A DNA stretch of 37,999 bases from Firmicutes bacterium UBA5559 (GTDB lineage: Bacteria > Bacillota > Clostridia > Peptostreptococcales > Anaerovoracaceae): assembly GCA_002425705.1 (NCBI GenBank), contig DIMT01000014.1, positions 1 to 37,999 on the forward strand, read 5' to 3'. Below, piece by piece: positions 8,671 through 15,357 of this stretch (positions within the stretch are counted from its first letter, which is position 1; the number at the start of each line of letters is the position of its first letter). A program made the translations under genes and the position numbers. A model generated the notes under the pieces. It searched no databases, was not told the DNA's origin, and saw nothing but the letters and a program-made list of their open reading frames with translations.

Positions 8671-9897
8671 ATGAACTTTAAGGAACTGGGGATCGTAAAT
8701 CCCATTTTAAAAGCACTGGAGGAAGAAGGTTACACCGCACCTTCCCCCATACAGGAACAGGCCATACCCCATCTGCTGGAGGGGAGAGATCTGCTGGGCT
8801 GTGCCCAGACCGGCACCGGCAAGACTGCCGCTTTTGCCATACCCATCCTGCAGGCCATCGGGCAGCAGCACGGGGGAGGCCATCGGCCCACCCGAGCTCT
8901 GATTCTGACCCCAACAAGAGAATTGGCCATTCAGATTGAAGAGAGCTTTAAAGCTTATGGCCGTCACATGAACCTCCGAACCGTATGCATTTACGGCGGG
9001 GTTTCTCAGAAGCCCCAGGTGGATCAGCTGAAAAAGGGAGCCGATATTGTCGTGGCTACCCCCGGCCGTTGGAATGACCTCTATGAACAGGGGCTGATCC
9101 AGACCAATAAAATCGACATTCTGGTGCTGGATGAAGCGGACCGGATGCTGGACATGGGATTCATCCACGATGTCCGGAGAATCATCCGAAAGCTGCCGGA
9201 GAACAGGCAGAACCTTCTGTTTTCGGCCACCATGCCTAAAGAAGTCCAGGGGCTGGTCAATACCATCCTGAAAAACTATGTCCGCATCGAAGTGACTCCT
9301 CCGGCATCCACGGTTGATACCATCGAGCAGATGGTCTATTACGTGGACAAACCCAACAAGCCCAAGCTCCTCCGGGATCTGGTCCAGCAAGGGGATATGG
9401 ATTCTGCCCTGGTCTTTACCAGGACCAAGCACGGGGCGGACCGGGTGGTCCGGCAGCTGATGAAGGACAAGATCCAGGCAGCGGCCATTCACGGTGACAA
9501 GTCTCAGAACGCCCGCCAAAGAGCTCTGGAACGTTTTAAATCCAGGGAGATTCGTGTTTTAGTGGCGACGGACATTGCTGCTCGGGGAATCGATATCGAA
9601 GAACTGTCCCATGTCATCAACTATGACATTCCCAATATTCCCGAAACCTACGTTCACCGAATCGGGCGAACGGGCCGGGCCGGACTGGGTGGCATAGCCA
9701 TTAGTTTCTGCATGTACGAAGAGATGCAGTATATTCGGGACATTGAAAAGGCCATCGGCAAACTTTTACCAGAGGCGCCTACCCAGCCTTACCCCATGGA
9801 GATTTTCCAATCAGAAACGGCTCCTGCTCCGGGGCCAAGGCCACCCCGCCGCCCCCAATCGACCAGAGCATTTGGCGGAAGAGGTTCAAGAAGATGA
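8671..9897 (+). CDS. DEAD-box ATP-dependent RNA helicase (RhlE-like)
   Basis: 408 aa. All core helicase motifs are readable: Q motif with SPIQEQAIP, Walker A AQTGTGKT at 45-52, PTRELAIQ, the DEAD box in VLDEADRMLDMG, SAT (LLFSATMP), and motif VI HRIGRTGRAG. The C-terminal tail is short, Pro/Arg-rich and basic, ending in RGSRR, as in RhlE-type helicases that unwind structured RNA in ribosome assembly or mRNA decay. The start follows AAAGGAAGAAT. It overlaps malQ by four bases (ATGA), so the two are coupled. Confidence 0.9.
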   Translation: MNFKELGIVNPILKALEEEGYTAPSPIQEQAIPHLLEGRDLLGCAQTGTGKTAAFAIPILQAIGQQHGGGHRPTRALILTPTRELAIQIEESFKAYGRHMNLRTVCIYGGVSQKPQVDQLKKGADIVVATPGRWNDLYEQGLIQTNKIDILVLDEADRMLDMGFIHDVRRIIRKLPENRQNLLFSATMPKEVQGLVNTILKNYVRIEVTPPASTVDTIEQMVYYVDKPNKPKLLRDLVQQGDMDSALVFTRTKHGADRVVRQLMKDKIQAAAIHGDKSQNARQRALERFKSREIRVLVATDIAARGIDIEELSHVINYDIPNIPETYVHRIGRTGRAGLGGIAISFCMYEEMQYIRDIEKAIGKLLPEAPTQPYPMEIFQSETAPAPGPRPPRRPQSTRAFGGRGSRR

Positions 9898-11429
9898 AAG
9901 AGGCAGGAATCCTGATGCCAGTCACCAGCCTGCCTTCACCCTATGGCATAGGCACCCTTGGAAGGGAAGCCTATGCTTTTCTTGACTTTATCGGGGACGC
10001 CGGCATGAAATACTGGCAGGTGCTCCCCCTGGGTCCTACCGGATTTGGCGACAGCCCCTATCAGAGCTTTTCCTCTTTTGCCGGCAATCCTTACTTGCTG
10101 GATCTGGATCTTTTGGCTCAGGAAGGCCTGATAGAACTGGAAAAACTGGAAGATCTGGCAAATCAGGTTAAGGAAAAAGAAGGAAAGAATTCGGGTGAAA
10201 GCACGGAGGTAGACTACGAAACCCTTTACCGGGAAAGGATTCCCCTTCTCCGGGAAGGTTACCGGATTTGGAAAGAAAAGCAGGCGGAGAGACCCTCCGC
10301 CTGGGGTGATTTGGCCCATTTTCGCCAGCAGCAGGCTCACTGGTTGGAGGACTATGCCCTTTTTATGGCCATAAAAGTGCAGATGGGCGGCAGAGAGTGG
10401 CTCCTTTGGCCGGAGGATCTCCGAAAGAGAAGAGAGGAAGCACTGCGCATTCAACGGGAAATCCTGGAGGATGAAATCGGCTTCTGGTGCTATGTGCAGC
10501 ACCAATTCTTTCGCCAGTGGCAGAAGGTAAGAACCCATGCTCATAGTCTGGGTATCCGCATCATCGGCGACATTCCCATGTATATTGCCATGGACAGCGC
10601 TGACGCCTGGACTCTGACCAGCCAGCTGCTGATGGACGAACAGTGCCGACCTACTCAGGTGGCTGGAGTCCCCCCGGATCTGTTTTCGGAAACCGGCCAG
10701 CTTTGGGGAAACCCCTTGTATGACTGGGAAACTATGAAAAAGGATGATTATCGGTGGTGGCGCCATCGAATGGCCCATCTGTCGAAACTGTACGATGTGA
10801 TACGGATCGATCACTTTCTTGGAGTGGCTCGGTATTATTGTGTGCCGGAAGGGGCTGAAACCGCCATCATCGGAGAATACAAGCCGGGACCTGGTCGGGA
10901 CCTGATTCGGATTATGGAGGAAGAAAAGGGATCCGCTGCTATTATTGCCGAAGATCTGGGAGTGCCCAATCCGGAGGTAGAAAAAATTTTAGAGGAAACC
11001 GGCTATCCGGGGATGAAGGTTCTCCTCTTTGCCTTTGACGGTAATCCGGAGAATCCCCATCTGCCGGAGCAGCAGAAGTCAAACGTGATATACTATGGGG
11101 GAACCCATGACAATGACACCCTTCTGGGATTTCTGGAGGAAGGGCCGGAGAGTCAGCTGGCAAACCTGCTGACCTATTTGTCCTTAAAAGGGCCCATGCC
11201 GGAAGACCGGAAAGAAAAAAGCAACATCCGATGGATGTTGCTGGAGCGAATAGCCAAATGTCCGGCGGACCGGGTGATTTTTCAGATGCAGGATCTGATG
11301 GGACTGGGCAATGAAGCCCGAATCAATGAACCCTCCACCTTGGGGAAAAACTGGAAATGGCAAGCACAGAAAAATCAATTCACACCAGATCTGAAAAGGG
11401 ACATGAAAAAACTGGTTTCCCTCAGATGA
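9894..11429 (+). CDS. malQ: 4-alpha-glucanotransferase (amylomaltase, GH77)
   Basis: 511 aa, normal length for GH77. MalQ transfers alpha-1,4-glucan chains between maltooligosaccharides. Family features seen are LPSPYGIGTLG near the N-terminus, YWQVLPLGPTGFGDSPYQSFS, the nucleophile region VIRIDHFLG, the acid/base region IIAEDLGV, and GTHDNDT. It starts on the ATG that overlaps the helicase stop codon. No other glycogen or maltose gene is nearby. Its 3' end overlaps the convergent Rrf2 gene by 8 bp. Confidence 0.95.
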   Translation: MKEAGILMPVTSLPSPYGIGTLGREAYAFLDFIGDAGMKYWQVLPLGPTGFGDSPYQSFSSFAGNPYLLDLDLLAQEGLIELEKLEDLANQVKEKEGKNSGESTEVDYETLYRERIPLLREGYRIWKEKQAERPSAWGDLAHFRQQQAHWLEDYALFMAIKVQMGGREWLLWPEDLRKRREEALRIQREILEDEIGFWCYVQHQFFRQWQKVRTHAHSLGIRIIGDIPMYIAMDSADAWTLTSQLLMDEQCRPTQVAGVPPDLFSETGQLWGNPLYDWETMKKDDYRWWRHRMAHLSKLYDVIRIDHFLGVARYYCVPEGAETAIIGEYKPGPGRDLIRIMEEEKGSAAIIAEDLGVPNPEVEKILEETGYPGMKVLLFAFDGNPENPHLPEQQKSNVIYYGGTHDNDTLLGFLEEGPESQLANLLTYLSLKGPMPEDRKEKSNIRWMLLERIAKCPADRVIFQMQDLMGLGNEARINEPSTLGKNWKWQAQKNQFTPDLKRDMKKLVSLR

Positions 11430-11853
11430 TGTAGTTGTCGCCCCCCTCATCCCCGCGAAGCAGGTCTTCCAGGGTGATGCCCTCGATAAAATCATCAATC
11501 AGTCGATCCAGTTTGCTCCACATGGGCAGGGTGCGGCATTCGCCGGCCCGATTACAGAGATTGGCATCGCCATCCAGACAGCTGACCGGTGCCAGGGAAC
11601 CCTCTGTCAGCTTTAAAATACTGCCTACAGTATAAGTATCCGGATCCCGGGCCAGCCGGTAGCCGCCTCCCTTTCCCCGAAGAGCTGTGACAAATCCGTT
11701 TTTGCTTAGGATGGAAACGATGCTTTCCAGGTATTTCTCCGATATTTCCTGCCGCTTTGCTATTTCCATCAGAGGGATGTATTCACCGGTGTTCCTCTCT
11801 GCCAGGTCCAGCATGATCCGGAGCGCATACCGTCCCTTGGTTGAAACCATCAT
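11422..11853 (-). CDS. Rrf2-family transcriptional regulator with three IscR-like cysteines
   Basis: 143 aa winged-helix regulator. The N-terminus (STKGRYALRIMLDLA) and the recognition region ISEKYLESIVSILSKNGFV...GKGGGY are classic Rrf2. Cysteines at 92, 100 and 106 lie where IscR binds a [2Fe-2S] cluster, so iron-sulfur or cysteine status may be sensed; the low-GC relative CymR lacks them. The start at 11853 has AGGAGG seven bases upstream; the open frame reaching 11937 crosses its own promoter. It is divergent from the Met-rich leader and metY, with cysK nearby, so I infer it regulates sulfur amino acid genes. Confidence 0.88.
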   Translation of the reverse strand: MMVSTKGRYALRIMLDLAERNTGEYIPLMEIAKRQEISEKYLESIVSILSKNGFVTALRGKGGGYRLARDPDTYTVGSILKLTEGSLAPVSCLDGDANLCNRAGECRTLPMWSKLDRLIDDFIEGITLEDLLRGDEGGDNYII

Positions 11854-11878
11854 GATGCCACCTCCTTTCTTAAAACCC

Positions 11879-11907
11879 ATTTTACCAGAAGGGTGATGGG
11901 AAATCAA
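11879..11907 (-). promoter_or_regulatory. Promoter of the Rrf2 regulator gene
   Basis: On the minus strand: TTGATT, 17 bases, TAAAAT, about 25 bases before the start codon. It lies about 25 bases from the divergent metY promoter, so one bound protein could affect both. Confidence 0.6.
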
Positions 11908-11930
11908 CGAATAAAAAACAAATAAACCTA

Positions 11931-11959
11931 TTGACATGGTATGTTGGTAGTGGTATACT
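11931..11959 (+). promoter_or_regulatory. Sigma-A promoter of the metY leader
   Basis: Perfect TTGACA, 17-base spacer, TATACT. The spacer holds three TGGTA repeats and the heptamer GTATGTT (11939-11945), which also forms one arm of the inverted repeat at the cysK promoter. It may be the Rrf2 binding site (inference). Confidence 0.8.
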
Positions 11960-12026
11960 TTGTTTCAATTAAAGCCCAAACCCATGAAGCATCAAATTAA
12001 AATACGGAAGAAAGGAGACGAGTCCC

Positions 12027-12149
12027 ATGTTCAATAAGATTCAGCATACAACCGATATGATGATGGATATGATGATGTACATGCCTATGAACATGTGCAA
12101 AATTTCTGATGCTCAGAAACACGACTCGTCTTGCGTCATATCCGGATAA
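12027..12149 (+). CDS. Met-rich 40-aa leader peptide upstream of metY
   Basis: A 40-codon ORF with ten Met codons, nine of them in residues 11-23 (MMMDMMMYMPMNM), and two Cys. It has a good ribosome binding site (AAAGGAG, spacing about 9) and lies about 60 bases after a consensus promoter. A strong intrinsic terminator follows 24 bases after its stop codon, and metY comes next. This is the layout of an amino-acid leader peptide for ribosome-mediated attenuation: starvation for Met-tRNA would stall the ribosome on the Met run. The alternative of a small Met/Cys metal-binding protein is less likely given the terminator and downstream gene. I do not recognise it as a described family. Confidence 0.7.
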   Translation: MFNKIQHTTDMMMDMMMYMPMNMCKISDAQKHDSSCVISG

Positions 12150-12173
12150 TTTCTTTTTCATAAAAGAATTAGT

Positions 12174-12208
12174 AAGGTAGGGAACAATCGAGTTCTCTGC
12201 CTTTTTTT
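12174..12208 (+). terminator. Intrinsic terminator (attenuator) between leader ORF and metY
   Basis: A 12-bp stem with two G-U pairs: 12174-12185 pairs with 12192-12203 around the loop AATCGA, followed by a T run (12202-12208). It lies upstream of metY and would stop metY transcription unless prevented. A second hairpin (12147-12170, with a bulge) lies just before it and includes the leader stop codon. Confidence 0.85.
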
Positions 12209-12241
12209 ATTGCCTAATAGGGCAAAGAAAGGAAGGAATTA

Positions 12242-13522
12242 ATGAAAAACTATCGATTTGAAACCCTTCAGCTCCATGTGGGTCAGGAGCAAGCCGATCC
12301 GGCCACCGATGCCAGAGCCGTCCCCATTTATGCCACCACCTCCTATGTATTTAAAGATTCCCAGCAGGCGGCCAATCGATTCAACCTGTCAGAGGGAGGC
12401 AACATCTACACCCGGTTGATGAATCCCACCTCCGATGTATTTGAAAAAAGGATCGCAGCCCTGGAAGGAGGAGCGGCAGCCCTGGCTACCGCATCCGGAT
12501 CCTCGGCCATTGCTTACGCAGTTCAGAATATCGCCATTGCGGGAGACCATATCGTTGCAGCCCGAAACCTGTATGGGGGAACCGCCAACCTGTTTGCCAA
12601 CACTCTTCGGGAGCAGGGGGTGGAAACCACCTTCGTGGATCCGTCTGATCCGGAAAACTTCCGAGCCGCCCTGCGGGAAAACACGAAGCTGATCTTCGCA
12701 GAAGCCTTAGGCAATCCCAATAGTGACTTGGTGGATCTTCGGGCCATCGCCGATATTGCCCATGAGAACGGCATTCCCTTCATCCTGGACAGCACTTTTG
12801 CCACACCCTACCTGCTTCGTCCCATCGAATACGGAGTGGACATCGTAGTACATTCAGCCACCAAATTCATCGGCGGCCACGGCACCGTTATGGGGGGCGT
12901 CATCATTGACAGCGGCAGATTTGACTGGGCCCGGAATGACAAATTCCCGGGGCTGTCCAAACCGAACCCCTCCTATCATGGAGTGGTATTTACGGAAGCC
13001 TGCGGCAATCTGGCCTATATTATTAAAATCCGCACAACCTTGCTAAGGGACCAGGGGGCAACGATTTCTCCCTTCAATTCCTTCCTGCTGCTTCAGGGTC
13101 TGGAAACCCTGTCCCTGCGGGTGGAGCGCCATGTGGAGAACGCCCTCCGGGTAGTGGATTTTCTGAAGAAACATCCCCAGGTGAGCCGGGTGAACCATCC
13201 CTCCCAAGCAGAGGGGCGCCAAAAGGAACTCTATCGGGAATACTTCCCCCAGGGCGCCGGTTCTATTTTCACCTTTGAGATTGATGGAGATGAAAGCAAA
13301 GCCAGAAAGTTCACCGAATCCTTGAAACTCTTTTCCCTGCTGGCCAATGTGGCGGATGTGAAAAGCCTGGTGATCCATCCGGCTTCCACTACCCACAGCC
13401 AGCTGAGCCCGGAAGAACTGCTGGCCAGCGGCATTAAACCCAACACGATCCGGCTGTCCATCGGTACGGAGCATATCGATGATATTCTGGAGGACCTGGA
13501 GCAAGCCTTTCATCGCCTGTAA
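12242..13522 (+). CDS. metY: O-acetylhomoserine sulfhydrylase / aminocarboxypropyltransferase
   Basis: 426 aa PLP enzyme of the Cys/Met metabolism family, the usual length for MetY. It makes homocysteine from O-acetylhomoserine and sulfide, one step before methionine. The N-terminus ETLQLHVGQEQADPATDARAVPIY and the PLP lysine K208 in HSATKFIGGHG are typical, as is the LATASGSSAI phosphate-binding region. AAAGGAAGG precedes the ATG. It sits behind the Met-rich leader and terminator, so its expression is likely set by methionine or cysteine supply. No metA or metE is in the window. Confidence 0.94.
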   Translation: MKNYRFETLQLHVGQEQADPATDARAVPIYATTSYVFKDSQQAANRFNLSEGGNIYTRLMNPTSDVFEKRIAALEGGAAALATASGSSAIAYAVQNIAIAGDHIVAARNLYGGTANLFANTLREQGVETTFVDPSDPENFRAALRENTKLIFAEALGNPNSDLVDLRAIADIAHENGIPFILDSTFATPYLLRPIEYGVDIVVHSATKFIGGHGTVMGGVIIDSGRFDWARNDKFPGLSKPNPSYHGVVFTEACGNLAYIIKIRTTLLRDQGATISPFNSFLLLQGLETLSLRVERHVENALRVVDFLKKHPQVSRVNHPSQAEGRQKELYREYFPQGAGSIFTFEIDGDESKARKFTESLKLFSLLANVADVKSLVIHPASTTHSQLSPEELLASGIKPNTIRLSIGTEHIDDILEDLEQAFHRL

Positions 13523-13656
13523 ATGAATTAGCAGTAGCCTTAGAGAAAAAAATGAGGTAAAGTAAATGAAAAAGATTGTATCATGAAACGGGCCAGATGA
13601 AAGTTTATATTAAGGAGACGTAAGTCGTTGCCGCCGCTTTTTTTAGGAGGAAAGTT

Positions 13657-13959
13657 ATGAAAAGGAAAGTGTGTTTTCTGTTTATTAATGCGTCCATTAC
13701 AGAGCCTCAAAGAATGGTCATGGACCTGGGCCAGGGAGAGATGATTGTCGTTGGCGTGGGTTCCTACGGCATGGCCTGCAGTGAAGCAAAAAAGCTGGCT
13801 GAAGAGGGAGTTCTGATGATCGAACTCTGCGGAGGTTTTGGCACCATTGGCCACGCTAAAGTCACTGAGGCGGTGGAAGGAAAGCTCCAGGTAGGAGTTG
13901 TCCGCTTTGACAACCATCCGGGGTATGACAACCAGTCCGGAGATGCCCGCTGGCTGTAA
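13657..13959 (+). CDS. DUF6506 family protein
   Basis: 100 aa, small soluble protein. The C-terminal half (EEGVLMIELCGGFGTIGHAK followed by VGVVRFDNHPG) resembles the DUF6506 family as I remember it; the function is unknown. It has an AGGAGG ribosome binding site. It lies 134 bp after metY with no convincing terminator between, so it may be cotranscribed. A ten-codon frame from TTG 13627 ends on a TGA that overlaps its ATG, possibly fortuitous. Confidence 0.7.
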   Translation: MKRKVCFLFINASITEPQRMVMDLGQGEMIVVGVGSYGMACSEAKKLAEEGVLMIELCGGFGTIGHAKVTEAVEGKLQVGVVRFDNHPGYDNQSGDARWL

Positions 13960-14016
13960 AACCAAGTTTGCAGGGGGAAAAGCCTGCAAAAAAAATCCTT
14001 GACCACAGAAAATCCA

Positions 14017-14044
14017 TTGATTTCTCCGTCTGTTGTGCTATACT
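14017..14044 (+). promoter_or_regulatory. Promoter of tRNA-Glu
   Basis: TTGATT, 16 bases, TATACT, ending 13 bases before the mature tRNA 5' end. Confidence 0.6.
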
Positions 14045-14056
14045 TGTACAAGACGG

Positions 14057-14131
14057 GTCCCGTTGGTCAAGTGGTCAAGACATCGCCCTCTCACGGCGGT
14101 AACAGGGGTTCGACTCCCCTACGGGATACCA
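14057..14131 (+). tRNA. tRNA-Glu (anticodon CUC)
   Basis: 75 bases with encoded CCA. The acceptor stem GTCCCGT/ACGGGAT has a G-U first pair, the D arm is GTTGGTCAAG-like as in other bacterial tRNA-Glu, the anticodon loop is CTCTCAC (anticodon CTC, reading GAG), and the T arm is AGGGGTTCGACTCCCCT. The discriminator base is A. Confidence 0.93.
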
Positions 14132-14136
14132 ATATT

Positions 14137-14177
14137 AAAAGCAGATTCTCAAATTTTGGGGGTCTGTTTTATTTTTT
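14137..14177 (+). terminator. Terminator after tRNA-Glu
   Basis: An 8-bp stem AAAGCAGA/TCTGTTTT (one G-U pair) followed by ATTTTTT. Confidence 0.6.
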
Positions 14178-14237
14178 GACACCATTGGAAAGGCTCGGAA
14201 AATGTCATAAGAAACAGAATAAATTTCTGAAATACCC

Positions 14238-14266
14238 TTGACAGACAGGCCGAAATCGTTTATTAT
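14238..14266 (+). promoter_or_regulatory. Sigma-A promoter of cysK
   Basis: Perfect TTGACA, 17 bases, TATTAT, about 95 bases before the cysK ATG. A long inverted repeat begins two bases downstream. Confidence 0.8.
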
Positions 14267-14268
14267 CA

Positions 14269-14297
14269 TATTAACATACGGAATAAGTATGTTAATA
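14269..14297. promoter_or_regulatory. 11-bp inverted repeat, probable operator at the cysK promoter
   Basis: TATTAACATAC and GTATGTTAATA are perfect inverted copies separated by seven bases (GGAATAA). The site covers the expected transcription start, a repressor position. The arm heptamer GTATGTT recurs in the metY promoter spacer, so the nearby Rrf2 regulator is the natural candidate (inference). Confidence 0.65.
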
Positions 14298-14361
14298 AAC
14301 TTGAATGTTCATCAAATCGAATATCATAAGAAGGAAACGGAACGAATAAAGGAGAAAAACC

Positions 14362-15294
14362 ATGAGAAAAATCTATACATCCATCGATCAGCTGATCGGA
14401 AGAACCCCCTTGCTGGAGCTGAGCAACATTGAAAAGGAAGAAGGGCTGGAAGCAAGAGTCCTGGCTAAATTGGAATATTTCAATCCCGGTGGATCCGTCA
14501 AGGACCGGGTGGCCAAATCCATACTAGATGATGCGGAGAAGAAAGGCCTGATCAACAAGGATTCCGTCATCATTGAACCTACCTCCGGAAACACAGGAAT
14601 CGGTCTGGCTTCCGTGGCAGCAGCCAGAGGCTACCGGACCATGATCGTCATGCCGGAAACCATGTCCATCGAAAGAAGACAGCTGATGAAGGCCTATGGA
14701 GCAGAACTGGTACTGACTGAGGGTGCCAAGGGGATGAAGGGGGCCATTGCCAAAGCTCAGGAACTTTCGGAGGAAATTCCCGGCAGCTTCATTCCGGGCC
14801 AGTTCGTCAATCCGGCAAACCCGGAAATCCATCGGCTGACCACCGGACCGGAGATCTATGCGGATACCGACGGCCAAGTTGACATTCTGGTGGCTGGAGT
14901 TGGAACCGGCGGGACCATCACCGGCGTTGGGGAATACCTGAAATCAAAAAATCCCGACATCCAGGTCATCGCTGTGGAGCCCCAGGCTTCCCCGGTTCTT
15001 TCCCAGGGAGCTCCGGGACCCCATAAGATCCAGGGAATCGGTGCCGGATTTATCCCTGATGTGCTGAATACTGCCGTCTACGATGAGATCATCCAGGTAA
15101 CCAATGAAGATGCCTTCGAAACCGGTCGGATGATTGGTGTTCGGGAAGGGGTCCTGGCAGGCATCAGTTCGGGAGCAGCTCTCTTTGCCGCTGTCCAGGT
15201 TGCCAAAAGGCCGGAAAACAAGGGAAAGACTATTGTCGTAGTCCTGCCGGACAACGGAGAGCGCTACCTGTCCACCCCTCTCTTTGCCGAATAA
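14362..15294 (+). CDS. cysK: Cysteine synthase A (O-acetylserine sulfhydrylase)
   Basis: 310 aa, standard CysK size. It makes cysteine from O-acetylserine and sulfide using PLP. The PLP lysine is K47 in NPGGSVKDRVAK, the substrate loop is EPTSGNTGIG, and the phosphate loop is GVGTGGTITGVG. The start has AAAGGAG with good spacing. Its own promoter carries a large inverted repeat, so it is probably repressed when cysteine is plentiful. Together with metY it forms the sulfide-assimilation part of this region. No cysE is present in the window. Confidence 0.95.
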   Translation: MRKIYTSIDQLIGRTPLLELSNIEKEEGLEARVLAKLEYFNPGGSVKDRVAKSILDDAEKKGLINKDSVIIEPTSGNTGIGLASVAAARGYRTMIVMPETMSIERRQLMKAYGAELVLTEGAKGMKGAIAKAQELSEEIPGSFIPGQFVNPANPEIHRLTTGPEIYADTDGQVDILVAGVGTGGTITGVGEYLKSKNPDIQVIAVEPQASPVLSQGAPGPHKIQGIGAGFIPDVLNTAVYDEIIQVTNEDAFETGRMIGVREGVLAGISSGAALFAAVQVAKRPENKGKTIVVVLPDNGERYLSTPLFAE

Positions 15295-15296
15295 TG

Positions 15297-15336
15297 GATT
15301 GAATCATCAAAGGATTTCTGGTATAATTATTCAATC
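15297..15336 (+). promoter_or_regulatory. thrC promoter flanked by an inverted repeat
   Basis: TTGAAT (15299-15304), 17 bases, TATAAT (15322-15327). The octamer GATTGAAT at 15297-15304 and its exact inverse ATTCAATC at 15329-15336 bracket the promoter; one covers the -35, the other the start site. It could be an operator. Confidence 0.65.
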
Positions 15337-15357
15337 AGAAATTAAAGGAGAAGATTC

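Noticed and set aside
12027..12149. Copper or silver-binding Met-rich peptide as the main role of the short ORF
   Set aside because: Possible in principle, but no metal-transport gene is nearby, while the terminator and metY directly downstream favour a leader peptide.
11960..12240. SAM (S-box) riboswitch or Met T-box upstream of metY
   Set aside because: Neither the S-box conserved core nor the T-box sequence is found; a translated Met-rich ORF occupies most of the leader.
13966..13991. Terminator after DUF6506
   Set aside because: TTTGCAGG/CCTGCAAA forms a hairpin but is followed by A residues, not T, on the plus strand; on the minus strand the T run lies on the wrong side.
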